Shown here: piece after piece, positions 24,812-38,535 of the stretch
Layout of the letters: the number at the start of each line of letters is the position of its first letter
Numbering within the stretch: the stretch's first letter is position 1
From: Osmia lignaria lignaria
Lineage: Eukaryota; Arthropoda; Insecta; Hymenoptera; Megachilidae
Direction of reading: 5' to 3'
DNA: 64,000 nt
NCBI RefSeq assembly: GCF_051020975.1
Contig: NW_027478159.1
Coordinates: forward strand, 18,058,501 to 18,122,500
Translations under genes and position numbers: made by a program
Notes under the pieces: generated by a model
The model's input: only the letters and a program-made list of their open reading frames with translations
Told to the model about the DNA's origin: nothing
Database searches by the model: none

Positions 24812-27800
24812 GCAAATGCCACTTCCAGCTTAGCTGTGCAGAAGAAGAACAACAAGAAGAAGAAATATCTCGAAATATGTCCGTCAGGCCCCTTCCCTTG
24901 AGATAAATCTGCAAATATCTCGGAAACGAAGCGAGCTATGGCAAAATGTTAAGAGACCTTTTTTGTAGAGAATTAAGTTTCCTACTTTTTATGTTCTATA
25001 ATATTTTTCGATCAGAGGCGTAGTTCTCGAGATATATCAAGATATTTAAAAGTTCCGAAGCCGCACCAACATAATAGAGATACAGAAACACCGTGGCCCC
25101 TTTCTTTGAGATAACTCTGCACGATTGCGAGCTGGAAATGCCACTTCCAGTTTAGCTGTGCAGAAGAAGAACAACAAGAAGAAGAAATATCTCGAAATAT
25201 GTCCATCAGGACCCTTCCCTTGAGATAAATCTGCAAATATCTCGGAAACGAAGCGAGCTATGGCAAAATGTTAAGAGACCTTTTTTGTAGAGAATTATGT
25301 TTCCTACAATTTATGTTCTATGATATTTTTTGATCAGAAGCGTAGTTTTCGCGATATATCGAGATATTTAAAAGTTCCGAAGCCGCGCCAACATAATAGA
25401 GATACAGAAACAGCGTGGCCCCTTTCTTTGGGATAACTCTGCACTATTGCGAGCTGGAAATGCCACTTCCAGTTTAGCTGTGCAGAAGAAGAACAACAAG
25501 AAGAAGAAATATCTCGAAATATGTCCGTCAGGACCCCTCCCTTGAGATAAATCTGCAAATATCTCGGAAACGAAGCGAGCTATTGCAAAACGTTAAGAGA
25601 CCTTTTTTGTAGAGAATTAGGTTTCCTACTTTTTATGTTCTATGATATTTTTTGATCAGATGCGTAGTTCTCGAGATATATCAAGATATTTAAAAGCTCC
25701 GAAGCTGCACCAACATAATAGAGGTACAGAAACACCGTGGCCCCTTGCTTTGAGATAACTCTGCACTAGTGCGAGCCGCAAATGCCACTTCCAGCTTAGC
25801 TGTGCAGAAGAAGAACAACAAGAAGAAGAAATATCTGGAAATATGTCCGTTAGGCCCCTTCCCTTGAGATAAATCTGCAAATATCTCGGAAACGAAGCGA
25901 GCTATGGCAAAATGTTGAGAGACCTTTTTTGTAGAGAATTATGTTTCCTACTTTTTATGTTCTATGATATTTTTTGATCCGACGCGTAGTTCTCGAGATA
26001 TATCAAGATATTTAAAAGTTCCGAAGCCGCACCAACATAATAGAGATACAGAAACACCGTGGCCCCTTTCTTTGAGATAACTCTGCACTATTGCGAGCTG
26101 CAAATGCCACTTCCAGCTTAGCTGTGCAGAAGAAGGACAACAAGAAGAAGAAATATCTCGAAATATGTCCGTCAGGCCCCTTCCCTTGAGATAAATCTGC
26201 AAATATCTTGGAAACGAAGAGAGCTATGGCAAAATGTTACGCGACCTTTTTTGTAGAGAATTAAGTTTCCTACTTTTTATGTTCTATGATATTTTTTGAT
26301 CAGATGCGTAGTTCTCGAGATATATCAAGATATTTAAAAGTTCCGAAGCCGCACCAACATAATAGAGATACAGAAACACCGTGGCCCCTTTCTTTGAGAT
26401 AACTCTGCACTATTGCGAGCTGGAAATGCCACTTCCAGTTTAGCTGTGCACAAGAAGAACAACAAGAAGAAGAAATATCTCGAAATATGTCCATCAGGAC
26501 CCTTCCCTTGAGATAAATCTGCAAATATCTCGGAAACGAAGCGAGCTATGGCAAAATGTTAAGAGACCTTTTTTGTAGAGAATTGTGTTTTCTACAATTT
26601 ATGTTCTATGATATTTTTTGATCAGAAGCGTAGTTTTCGAGATATATCGAGATATTTAAAAGTTCCGAAGCCGCACCAACATAATAGAGATACAGAAACA
26701 GCGTGGCCCCTTTCTTTGGGATAACTCTGCACTATTGCGAGCTGGAAATGCCACTTCCAGTTTAGCTGTGCAGAAGAAGAACAACAAGAAGAAGAAATAT
26801 CTCGAAATATGTCCATCAGGACCCTTCCCTTGAGATAAATCTGCAAATATCTCGGAAACGAAGCGAGCGATGGCAAAATGTTAAGAGACCTTTTTTGTAG
26901 AGAATTATGTTTCCTACAATTTATGTTCTATGATATTTTTTGATCAGAAGCGTAGTTTTCGAGATATATCGAGATATTTAAAAGTTCCGAAGCCGCACCA
27001 ACATAATAGAGATACAGAAACAGCGTGGCCCCTTTCTTTGGGATAACTCTGCACTATTGCGAGCTGGAAATGCCACTTCCAGTTTAGCTGTGCAGAAGAA
27101 GAACAACAAGAAGAAGAAATATCTCGAAATATGTCCGTCAGGACCCCTCCCTTGAGATAAATCTGCAAACATCTCGGAAACGAAGCGAGCTATTGCAAAA
27201 CGCTAAGAGACCTTTTTTGTAGAGAATTAGGTTTCCTACTTTTTATGTTCTATGATATTTTTTGATCAGATGCGTAGTTCTCGAGATATATCAAGATATT
27301 TAAAAGTTCCGAAGCAGCACCAACATAATAGAGATACAGAAACACCGTGGCCCCTTTCTTTGCGATAACTCTGCAGTATTGCGAACTGCAAATGCCACTT
27401 CCAGCTTAGCTGTGCAGGAGAAGAACAACAAGAAGAAGAAATATCTCGAAATATGTCCGTCAGGCCCCTTCCCTTGAGATAAATCTGCAAATATCTCGGA
27501 AACGAAGCGAGCTATGCCAAAATGTTAACAGACCTTATTTGTAGAGAATTAAGTTTCCTACTTTTTATGTTCTATGATATTTTTTGATCAGATGCGTAGT
27601 TCTCGAGATATATCCAGATATTTAAAAGTTCCGAAGCCGCACCAACATAATAGAGATACAGAAACACCGTGGCCCCTTTCTTTGAGATAACTCTGCACAA
27701 TTGCGAGCTGCAAATGCCACTTCCAGCTTAGCTGTGCAGAAGAAGAACAACAAGAAGAAGAAATATCTCGAAATATGTCCGTCAGGCCCCTTCCCTTGAG

Positions 27801-28383
27801 ATAAATCGGCAAGTATCTCGGAAACGAAGCGAGCTATGGCAAAATGTTAGGAGACCTTTTCTGTAGAGAATTAAGTTTTCTACTTTTTATGTTCCATGAT
27901 ATTTTTTGATCAGATGCGTAGTTCTCGAGATATATCAAGATATTTAAAAGTTCCGAAGCCGCACCAACATAATAGAGATACAGAAACACCGTGGCCCCTT
28001 TCTTTGAGATAACTCTGCACTATTGCGAGCTGCAAATGCCACTTCCAGCTTAGCTGTGCAGAAGAAGAACAACAAGAAGAAGAAATATCTCGAAATATGT
28101 CCGTCAGGCCCCTTCCCTTGAGATAAATCTGCAAATATCTCGGAAACGAAGCGAGCTATGGCAAAATGTTAAGAGACCTTTTCTGTAGAGAATTAAGTTT
28201 TCTACTTTTTATGTTCCATGATATTTTTTGATCAGATGCGTAGTTCTCGAGATATATCAAGATATTTAAAAGTCCTGAAGCTGCACCAACTTAATAGAGA
28301 TACAGAAACACCGTGGCCCCTTTCTTTGAGATAACTCTGCACTAGTGCGAGCCGCAAATGCCACTTCCAGCTTAGCTGTGCAG
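24812..28383. repeat. 12-unit higher-order repeat, copy 2 (shared part)
   Basis: This is the partner of 20948-24519 at an offset of 3,864 bp, with every compared diagnostic variant shared. The 292 bp between the two shared stretches (24520-24811) are not part of the match. Identity this high in an otherwise variable region indicates a very recent duplication, or an assembly duplication that raw reads would expose. Confidence 0.9.
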
Positions 28384-28553
28384 AAGAAGAACAACAAGAA
28401 GAAGAAATATCTGGAAATATGTCCGTTAGGCCCCTTCCCTTGAGATAAATCTGCAAATATCTCGGAAACGAAGCGAGCTATGGCAAAATGTTAAGAGACC
28501 TTTTTTGTAGAGAATTATGTTTCCTACTTTTTATGTTCTATGATATTTTTTGA
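28232..28553. repeat. Chimaeric unit: 24368-type left half with 25656-type right half
   Basis: It keeps AGTCCTGAAGCTGC, CAACTTAATAG and the TTTCTTTGAG form up to 28323. From 28384 it instead has GCAGAAGAAG, ATATCTGGAAAT and GTCCGTTAGG, as in the units at 21792 and 25656. The exchange point is therefore within 28323-28384. It marks the 3' end of the second 12-unit copy. Confidence 0.82.
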
Positions 28554-30163
28554 TCAGACGCGTAGTTCTCGAGATATATCAAGATATTTAAAAGTTCCGA
28601 AGCCGCACCAACATAATAGAGATACAGAAACACCGTGGCCCCTTTCTTTGAGATATCTCTGCACTATTGCGAGCTGCAAATGCCACTTCCAGGTTAGCTG
28701 CGCAGAAGAAGAACAACAAGAAGAAGAAATATCTCGAAATATGTCCGTCAGGCCCCTTCCCTTGAGATAAATCTGCAAATATCTCGGAAACGAAGCGAGC
28801 TATGGCAAAATGTTAAGAGAACTTTTTTGTAGAGAATTATGTTTCCTACTTTTTATGTTCTATGATATTTTTTGATCCGACGCGTAGTTCTCGAGATATA
28901 TCAAGATATTTAAAAGTTCCGAAGCCGCACCAACATAATAGAGATACAGAAACACCGTGGCCCCTTTCTTTGAGATAACTCTGCACTATTGCGAGCTGCA
29001 AATGCCACTTCCAGCTTAGCTGCGCAGAAGAAGAACAACAAGAAGAAGAAATATCTCGAAATATGTCCGTCAGGCCAGTTCCTTTGAGCTGAATCTGCAA
29101 ATATCTCGGAAACGAAGCGAGCTATGGCAAAATGTTAAGAGACGTTTTTTGTAGAGAATTATGTTTCCTACAATTTATGTTCTATGATATTTTTTGATCA
29201 GAAGCGTAGTTTTCGAGATATATCGAGATATTTAAAAGTTCCGAAGCCGCACCAACATAATAGAGATACAGAAACACCGTGGCCCCTTTCTTTGAGATAA
29301 CTCTGCACTATTGCGAGCTGCAAATGCCACTTTCAGCTTAGCTGCGCAGAAGAAGAACAACAAGAAGAAGAAATATCTCGAAATATGTCCGTCAGGCCAG
29401 TTCCTTTGAGCTGAATCTGCAAATATCTCGGAAACGAAGCGAGCTATGGCAAAATGTTAAGAGACGTTTTTTGTAGAGAATTATGTTTCCTACAATTTAT
29501 GTTCTATGATATTTTTTGATCAGAAGCGTAGTTTTCGAGATATATCGAGATATTTAAAAGTTCCGAAGCCGCACCAACATGATAGAGATACAGAAACACC
29601 GTGGCCCCTTTCTTTGAGATAACTCTGCACTAGTGCGAGCCGCAAATGCCACTTCCAGCTTAGCTGTGCAGAAGAAGAACAACAAGAAGAAGAAATATCT
29701 CGAAATATGTCCGTCAGGCCCCTTCCCTTGAGATAAATCTGCACATATCTCGGAAACGAAGCGAGCTATGGCAAAATGTTAAGAGACGTTTTTTGTAGAG
29801 AATTATGTTTCCTACAATCTATGTTCTATGATATTTTTTGATCAGAAGCGTAGTTTTCGAGATATATCGAGATATTTAAAAGTTCCGAAGCCGCACCAAC
29901 ATAATAGAGATACAGAAACACCGTGGCCCCTTTCTTTGAGATAACTCTGCACTAGTGCGAGCCGCAAATGCCACTTCCAGCTTAGCTGTGCAGAAGAAGA
30001 ACAACAAGAAGAAGAAATATCTCGAAATATGTCCGTCAGGCCCCTTCCCTTGAAATATATCTGCAAATATCTCGGAAACGAAGCGAGCTATGGCAAAATG
30101 TTAAAAAACCGTTTTTGTAGAGAATTAAGTTTCCTACTTTTTATGTTCTATGATATTTTTTGA

Positions 30164-32296
30164 TCGGACGCGTAGTTCTCGAGATATATCAAGATATTTA
30201 AAAGTTCCGAAGCCGCACCAACATAATAGAGATACAGAAACACCGTGGCCCCTTTCGTTGAGATAACTCTGCACTAGTGCGAGCCGCAAATGCCACTTCC
30301 AGCTTAACTGTGCAGAAGAAGAACAACAAGAAGAAGAAATATCTCGAAATATGTCCGTCAGGCCCCTTCCCTTGAGATAAATCTGCAAATATCTCGGAAA
30401 CGAAGAGAGCTATGGCAAAATGTTAAGAGACCTGTTTTGTAGAGAATTAAGTTTCCTACTTTTCATGTTCTATGATATTTTTTGATCAGATGCGTAGTTC
30501 TCGAGATATATCAAGATATTTGAAAGTTCCGAAGCCGCACCAACATAATAGAGATACAGAAACACCGTGGCCCCTTTCTTTGAGATAACTCTGCACTGTT
30601 GCGAGCTGTAAATGCCACTTCCAGCTTAGCTGTGCAGAAGAAGAACAACAAGAAGAAGAAATATCTCGAAATATGTCCGTCAGGCCCCTTCCCTCGAGAT
30701 ATATCTGCAAATATCTCGGAAACGAAGCGAGCTATGGCAAAATGTTAAGAGACCTTTTTTGTAGAGAATTATGCTTCCTACAATTTATGTTCTATGATAT
30801 TTTTTGATCAGAAGCGTAGTTTTCGAGATATATCGAGATATTTAAAAGTTCCGAAGCCGCACCAACATAATAGAGATACAGAAACACCGTGGCCCCTTTC
30901 TTTGAGATAACTCTGAACTATTGCGAGCTGCAAATGCCACTTCCAGCTTAGCTGTGCAGAAGAAGAACAACAAGAAGAAGAAATATCTCGAAATATGTCC
31001 GCCAGGCCCCTTCCCTTGAGATAAATCTGCAAATATCTCGGAAACGAAGAGAGCTATGGCAAAATGTTAAGAGACCTGTTTTGTAGAGAATTAAGTTTCC
31101 TACTTTTCATGTTCTATGATATTTTTTGATCAGATGCGTAGTTCTCGAGATATATCAAGATATTTGAAAGTTCCGAAGCCGCACCAACATAATAGAGATA
31201 CAGAAACACCGTGGCCCCTTTCTTTGAGATCACTCTGCACTGTTGCGAGCTGTAAATGCCACTTCCAGCTTAGCTGTGCAGAAGAAGAACAACAAGAAGA
31301 AGAAATATCTCGAAATATGTCCGTCAGGCCCCTTCCCTTGAGATATATCTGCAAATATCTCGGAAACGAAGCGAGCTATGGCAAAATGTTAAGAGACCTT
31401 TTTTGTAGAGAATTATGCTTCCTACAATTTATGTTCTATGATATTTTTTGATCAGAAGCGTAGTTTTCGAGATATATCGAGATATTTAAAAGTTCCGAAG
31501 CCGCACCAACATAATAGAGATACAGAAACACCGTGGCCCCTTTCGTTGAGATAACTCTGCACTAGTGCGAGGGGCAAATGCCACTTCCAGCTTAGCTGTG
31601 CAGAAGAAGAACAACAAGAAGAAGAAATATCTCGAAATATGTCCGTCAGGCCTCTTCCCTTGAGATAAATCTGCAAATATCTCGGAAACGAAGCGAGCTA
31701 TGGCAAAATGTTAAGAGACCTTTTTTGTAGAGAATTAAGTTTCCTACTTTTTATGTTCTATGATATTTTTTGATCAGACGCGTAGTTCTCGAGATATATC
31801 AAGATATTTAAAAGTTCCGAAGCCGCACCAACATAATAGAGATACAGAAACACCGTGGCCCCTTTCTTTGAGATAACTCTGCACTATGGCGAGCTGCAAA
31901 TGCCACTTCCAGCTTAGCTGTGCAGAGGAAGAACAACAAGAAGAAGAAATATCTCGAAATATGTCCGTCAGGCCAGTTCCTTTGAGCTGAATCTGCAAAT
32001 ATCTCGGAAACGAAGCGAGCTATGGCAAAATGTTAAGAGACGTTTTTTGTAGAGAATTATGTTTCCTACAATTTATGTTCTATGATATTTTTTGATCAGA
32101 AGCGTAGTTTTCGAGATATATCGAGATATTTAAAAGTTCCGAAGCCGCACCAACATGATAGAGATACAGAAACACCGTGGCCCCTTTCTTTGAGATAACT
32201 CTGCACTAGTGCGAGCCGCAAATGCCACTTCCAGCTTAGCTGTGCAGAAGAAGAACAACAAGAAGAAGAAATATCTCGAAATATGTCCGTCAGGCC
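30164..32296. repeat. 8-unit-period repeat, copy 1
   Basis: It matches 32740-34872 at an offset of 2,576 bp (8 x 322). Ordered markers are CCTTTCGTTGAG, ATATTTGAAAG with CACTGTTGCG and CCCTCGAGATAT, CTCTGAACTATTG with CCGCCAGG, GAGATCACTCTG, GCGAGGGGCAA with CAGGCCTCTTCC, CACTATGGCGAGC with CAGAGGAAG, then CAACATGATAG. The match stops at 32297, where CAGTTCC faces CCCTTCC. The first unit of the pair is less similar than the rest. Confidence 0.82.
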
Positions 32297-32739
32297 AGTT
32301 CCTTTGAGCTGAATCTGCAAATATCTCGGAAACAAAGCGAGCTATGGCAAAATGTTCAGAGACGTTTTTTGTAGAGAATTATGTTTCCTACAATTTATGT
32401 TCTATGATATTTTTTGATCAGAAGCGTAGTTTTCGAGATATATCGAGATATTTAAAAGTTCCGAAGACCCACCAATATAATAGAGATACAGAAACACCGT
32501 GGCCCCTTTCTTTGAGATAACTGTGCACTAGTGCGAGCCGCAAATGCCACTTCCAGCTTAGCTGTGCAGAAGAAGAACAACAAGAAGAAGAAATATCTCG
32601 AAATATGCCCGTCAGGCCCCTTCCCTTGAAATATATCTGCAAATATCTCGGAAACGAAGCGGGCTATGGCAAAATGTTAAGAGACCGTTTTTGTAGAGAA
32701 TTAAGTTTCCTACTTTTTATGTTCTATGATATTTTTTGA

Positions 32740-34872
32740 TCAGACGCGTAGTTCTCGAGATATATCAAGATATTTAAAAGTTCCGAAGCCGCACCAACAT
32801 AATAGAGATACAGAAACACCGTGGCCCCTTTCGTTGAGATAACTCTGTACTAGTGCGAGCCGCAAATGCCACTTCCAGCTTAGCTGTGCAGAAGAAGAAC
32901 AACAAGAAGAAGAAATATCTCGAAATATGTCCGTCAGGCCCCTTCCCTTGAGATAAATCTGCAAATATCTCGGAAACGAAGAGAGCTATGGCAAAATGTT
33001 AAGAGACCTGTTTTGTAGAGAATTAAGTTTCCTACTTTTCATGTTCTATGATATTTTTTGATCAGATGCGTAGTTCTCGAGATATATCAAGATATTTGAA
33101 AGTTCCGAAGCCGCACCAACATAATAGAGATACAGAAACACCGTGGCCCCTTTCTTTGAGATAACTCTGCACTGTTGCGAGCTGTAAATGCCACTTCCAG
33201 CTTAGCTGTGCAGAAGAAGAACAACAAGAAGAAGAAATATCTCGAAATATGTCCGTCAGGCCCCTTCCCTCGAGATATATCTGCAAATATCTCGGAAACG
33301 AAGCGAGCTATGGCAAAATGTTAAGAGACCTTTTTTGTAGAGAATTATGCTTCCTACAATTTATGTTCTATGATATTTTTTGATCAGAAGCGTAGTTTTC
33401 GAGATATATCGAGATATTTAAAAGTTCCGAAGCCGCACCAACATAATAGAGATACAGAAACACCGTGGCCCCTTTCTTTGAGATAACTCTGAACTATTGC
33501 GAGCTGCAAATGCCACTTCCAGCTTAGCTGTGCAGAAGAAGAACAACAAGAAGAAGAAATATCTCGAAATATGTCCGCCAGGCCCCTTCCCTTGAGATAA
33601 ATCTGCAAATATCTCGGAAACGAAGAGAGCTATGGCAAAATGTTAAGAGACCTGTTTTGTAGAGAATTAAGTTTCCTACTTTTCATGTTCTATGATATTT
33701 TTTGATCAGATGCGTAGTTCTCGAGATATATCAAGATATTTGAAAGTTCCGAAGCCGCACCAACATAATAGAGATACAGAAACACCGTGGCCCCTTTCTT
33801 TGAGATCACTCTGCACTGTTGCGAGCTGTAAATGCCACTTCCAGCTTAGCTGTGCAGAAGAAGAACAACAAGAAGAAGAAATATCTCGAAATATGTCCGT
33901 CAGGCCCCTTCCCTTGAGATATATCTGCAAATATCTCGGAAACGAAGCGAGCTATGGCAAAATGTTAAGAGACCTTTTTTGTAGAGAATTATGCTTCCTA
34001 CAATTTATGTTCTATGATATTTTTTGATCAGAAGCGTAGTTTTCGAGATATATCGAGATATTTAAAAGTTCCGAAGCCGCACCAACATAATAGAGATACA
34101 GAAACACCGTGGCCCCTTTCGTTGAGATAACTCTGCACTAGTGCGAGGGGCAAATGCCACTTCCAGCTTAGCTGTGCAGAAGAAGAACAACAAGAAGAAG
34201 AAATATCTCGAAATATGTCCGTCAGGCCTCTTCCCTTGAGATAAATCTGCAAATATCTCGGAAACGAAGCGAGCTATGGCAAAATGTTAAGAGACCTTTT
34301 TTGTAGAGAATTAAGTTTCCTACTTTTTATGTTCTATGATATTTTTTGATCAGACGCGTAGTTCTCGAGATATATCAAGATATTTAAAAGTTCCGAAGCC
34401 GCACCAACATAATAGAGATACAGAAACACCGTGGCCCCTTTCTTTGAGATAACTCTGCACTATGGCGAGCTGCAAATGCCACTTCCAGCTTAGCTGTGCA
34501 GAGGAAGAACAACAAGAAGAAGAAATATCTCGAAATATGTCCGTCAGGCCAGTTCCTTTGAGCTGAATCTGCAAATATCTCGGAAACGAAGCGAGCTATG
34601 GCAAAATGTTAAGAGACGTTTTTTGTAGAGAATTATGTTTCCTACAATTTATGTTCTATGATATTTTTTGATCAGAAGCGTAGTTTTCGAGATATATCGA
34701 GATATTTAAAAGTTCCGAAGCCGCACCAACATGATAGAGATACAGAAACACCGTGGCCCCTTTCTTTGAGATAACTCTGCACTAGTGCGAGCCGCAAATG
34801 CCACTTCCAGCTTAGCTGTGCAGAAGAAGAACAACAAGAAGAAGAAATATCTCGAAATATGTCCGTCAGGCC
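32740..34872. repeat. 8-unit-period repeat, copy 2
   Basis: It carries the same ordered markers as 30164-32296. The units before it (32096, 32418) resemble 29520 and 29842 only in part. The repeat is therefore a segment of about 6.6 units carried at an 8-unit spacing, not a pure eight-unit tandem. Confidence 0.82.
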
Positions 34873-36281
34873 CCTTCCCTTGAGATAAATCTGCAAATAT
34901 CTCGGAAACGAAGCGAGCTATGGCAAAATGTTAAGAGACCTTTTTTGTAGAGAATAATGTTTCCTACAATTTACGTTGTATGATATTTTTTGATCAGAAG
35001 CGTAGTTTTCGAGATATATCGAGATATTTAAAAGTTCCGAAGACGCACCAACATAATAGAGATACAGAAACACCGTGGCCCCTTTCTTTGAGATAACTCT
35101 GCACTGTTGCGAGCTGTAAATGCCACTTCCAGCTTAGCTGTGCAGAAGAAGAACAACAAGAAGAAGAAATATCTCGAAATATGTCCGCCAGGCCCCTTCC
35201 CTCGAGATATATCTGCAAATATCTCGGAAACGAAGCGAGCTATGGCAAAATGTTAAGAGACCTTTTTTGTAGAGAATTATGCTTCCTACAATTTATGTTC
35301 TATGATATTTTTTGATCAGAAGCGTAGTTTTCGAGATATATCGAGATATTTAAAAGTTCCGAAGCCGCACCAACATAATAGAGATACAGAAACACCGTGG
35401 CCCCTTTCTTTGAGATAACTCTGAACTATTGCGAGCTGCAAATGCCACTTCCAGCTTAGCTGTGCAGAAGAAGAACAACAAGAAGAAGAAATATCTCGAA
35501 ATATGTCCGCCAGGCCCCTTCCCTTGAGATAAATCTGCAAATATCTCGGAAACGAAGAGAGCTATGGCAAAATGTTAAGAGACCTGTTTTGTAGAGAATT
35601 AAGTTTCCTACTTTTCATGTTCTATGATATTTTTTGATCAGATGCGTAGTTCTCGAGATATATCAAGATATTTGAAAGTTCCGAAGCCGCACCAACATAA
35701 TAGAGATACAGAAACACCGTGGCCCCTTTCTTTGAGATAACTCTGCACTGTTGCGAGCTGTAAATGCCACTTCCAGCTTAGCTGTGCAGAAGAAGAACAA
35801 CAAGAAGAAGAAATATCTCGAAATATGTCCGTCAGGCCCCTTCCCTTGAGATATATCTGCAAATATCTCGGAAACGAAGCGAGCTATGGCAAAATGTTAA
35901 GAGACCTTTTTTGTAGAGAATTATGCTTCCTACAATTTATGTTCTATGATATTTTTTGATCAGAAGCGTAGTTTTCGAGATATATCGAGATATTTAAAAG
36001 TTCCGAAGCCGCACCAACATAATAGAGATACAGAAACACCGTGGCCCCTTTCGTTGAGATAACTCTGCACTAGTGCGAGGGGCAATTGCCACTTCCAGCT
36101 TAGCTGTGCAGAAGAAGAACAACAAGAAGAAGAAATATCTCGAAATATGTCCGTCAGGCCTCTTCCCTTGAGATAAATCTGCAAATATCTCGGAAACGAA
36201 GCGAGCTATGGCAAAATGTTAAGAGACCTTTTTTGTAGAGAATTAAGTTTCCTACTTTTTATGTTCTATGATATTTTTTGA
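34028..36281. repeat. 7-unit repeat, copy 1
   Basis: These seven units (2,254 bp) are followed directly by a copy at 36282-38535. Markers in order are GCGAGGGGCAAATG, CAGAGGAAG with CAGTTCC, CAACATGATAG, the GAATAATG tail with TACGTTGTATG and GACGCACC, CTCTGAACTATTG, CACTGTTGCG, and GCGAGGGGCAATTG. The first unit here also begins the last part of the preceding 8-unit copy, so the two periods overlap. Confidence 0.82.
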
Positions 36282-38535
36282 TCAGAAGCGTAGTTTTCGA
36301 GATATATCGAGATATTTAAAAGTTCCGAAGCCGCACCAACATAATAGAGATACAGAAACACCGTGGCCCCTTTCGTTGAGATAACTCTGCACTAGTGCGA
36401 GGGGCAAATGCCACTTCCAGCTTAGCTGTGCAGAAGAAGAACAACAAGAAGAAGAAATATCTCGAAATATGTCCGTCAGGCCTCTTCCCTTGAGATAAAT
36501 CTGCAAATATCTCGGAAACGAAGCGAGCTATGGCAAAATGTTAAGAGACCTTTTTTGTAGAGAATTAAGTTTCCTACTTTTTATGTTCTATGATATTTTT
36601 TGATCAGACGCGTAGTTCTCGAGATATATCAAGATATTTAAAAGTTCCGAAGCCGCACCAACATAATAGAGATACAGAAACACCGTGGCCCCTTTCTTTG
36701 AGATAACTCTGCACTATGGCGAGCTGCAAATGCCACTTCCAGCTTAGCTGTGCAGAGGAAGAACAACAAGAAGAAGAAATATCTCGAAATATGTCCGTCA
36801 GGCCAGTTCCTTTGAGCTGAATCTGCAAATATCTCGGAAACGAAGCGAGCTATGGCAAAATGTTAAGAGACGTTTTTTGTAGAGAATTATGTTTCCTACA
36901 ATTTATGTTCTATGATATTTTTTGATCAGAAGCGTAGTTTTCGAGATATATCGAGATATTTAAAAGTTCCGAAGCCGCACCAACATGATAGAGATACAGA
37001 AACACCGTGGCCCCTTTCTTTGAGATAACTCTGCACTAGTGCGAGCCGCAAATGCCACTTCCAGCTTAGCTGTGCAGAAGAAGAACAACAAGAAGAAGAA
37101 ATATCTCGAAATATGTCCGTCAGGCCCCTTCCCTTGAGATAAATCTGCAAATATCTCGGAAACGAAGCGAGCTATGGCAAAATGTTAAGAGACCTTTTTT
37201 GTAGAGAATAATGTTTCCTACAATTTACGTTGTATGATATTTTTTGATCAGAAGCGTAGTTTTCGAGATATATCGAGATATTTAAAAGTTCCGAAGACGC
37301 ACCAACATAATAGAGATACAGAAACACCGTGGCCCCTTTCTTTGAGATAACTCTGCACTGTTGCGAGCTGTAAATGCCACTTCCAGCTTAGCTGTGCAGA
37401 AGAAGAACAACAAGAAGAAGCAATATCTCGAAATATGTCCGCCAGGCCCCTTCCCTCGAGATATATCTGCAAATATCTCGGAAACGAAGCGAGCTATGGC
37501 AAAATGTTAAGAGACCTTTTTTGTAGAGAATTATGCTTCCTACAATTTATGTTCTATGATATTTTTTGATCAGAAGCGTAGTTTTCGAGATATATCGAGA
37601 TATTTAAAAGTTCCGAAGCCGCACCAACATAATAGAGATACAGAAACACCGTGGCCCCTTTCTTTGAGATAACTCTGAACTATTGCGAGCTGCAAATGCC
37701 ACTTCCAGCTTAGCTGTGCAGAAGAAGAACAACAAGAAGAAGAAATATCTCGAAATATGTCCGCCAGGCCCCTTCCCTTGAGATAAATCTGCAAATATCT
37801 CGGAAACGAAGAGAGCTATGGCAAAATGTTAAGAGACCTGTTTTGTAGAGAATTAAGTTTCCTACTTTTCATGTTCTATGATATTTTTTGATCAGATGCG
37901 TAGTTCTCGAGATATATCAAGATATTTGAAAGTTCCGAAGCCGCACCAACATAATAGAGATACAGAAACACCGTGGCCCCTTTCTTTGAGATAACTCTGC
38001 ACTGTTGCGAGCTGTAAATGCCACTTCCAGCTTAGCTGTGCAGAAGAAGAACAACAAGAAGAAGAAATATCTCGAAATATGTCCGTCAGGCCCCTTCCCT
38101 TGAGATATATCTGCAAATATCTCGGAAACGAAGCGAGCTATGGCAAAATGTTAAGAGACCTTTTTTGTAGAGAATTATGCTTCCTACAATTTATGTTCTA
38201 TGATATTTTTTGATCAGAAGCGTAGTTTTCGAGATATATCGAGATATTTAAAAGTTCCGAAGCCGCACCAACATAATAGAGATACAGAAACACCGTGGCC
38301 CCTTTCGTTGAGATAACTCTGCACTAGTGCGAGGGGCAATTGCCACTTCCAGCTTAGCTGTGCAGAAGAAGAACAACAAGAAGAAGAAATATCTCGAAAT
38401 ATGTCCGTCAGGCCTCTTCCCTTGAGATAAATCTGCAAATATCTCGGAAACGAAGCGAGCTATGGCAAAATGTTAAGAGACCTTTTTTGTAGAGAATTAA
38501 GTTTCCTACTTTTTATGTTCTATGATATTTTTTGA
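36282..38535. repeat. 7-unit repeat, copy 2, followed by a 6-unit step
   Basis: It matches 34028-36281 with very few differences; one is GAAGAAGCAATATC near 37420. After it the expected GCGAGGGGCAAATG unit is missing and the CAGAGGAAG unit follows directly at 38536. The spacing of that marker unit therefore falls from 2,254 bp (34350 to 36604) to 1,932 bp (36604 to 38536), a clean loss or gain of one unit. Confidence 0.82.

Larger units (their letters stand above)
20826..29197. repeat. Array region 3: 26 units with 12-unit duplication
   Basis: Units here differ from each other more than elsewhere. Examples are GAGCTGGAAATG with CCAGTTTAGC, CAGCGTGGCCCC with TTTGGGATAAC, GATCCGACGCG, ATATCTGGAAAT and GTTACGCGACC. 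Each unit can therefore be recognised individually, and a 12-unit periodicity (3,864 bp) is unmistakable. The right limit is set where the CAGTTCCTTTGAGCTG variant typical of region 4 first appears, at about 29075. Confidence 0.82.

Noticed and set aside
31116..31451. Plus-strand ATG frame of 111 codons (also 33692-34027)
   Set aside because: It exists only because one stop in the satellite unit is mutated (GAGATCACTC). Both copies belong to the same 8-unit duplication, and nothing suggests a gene.
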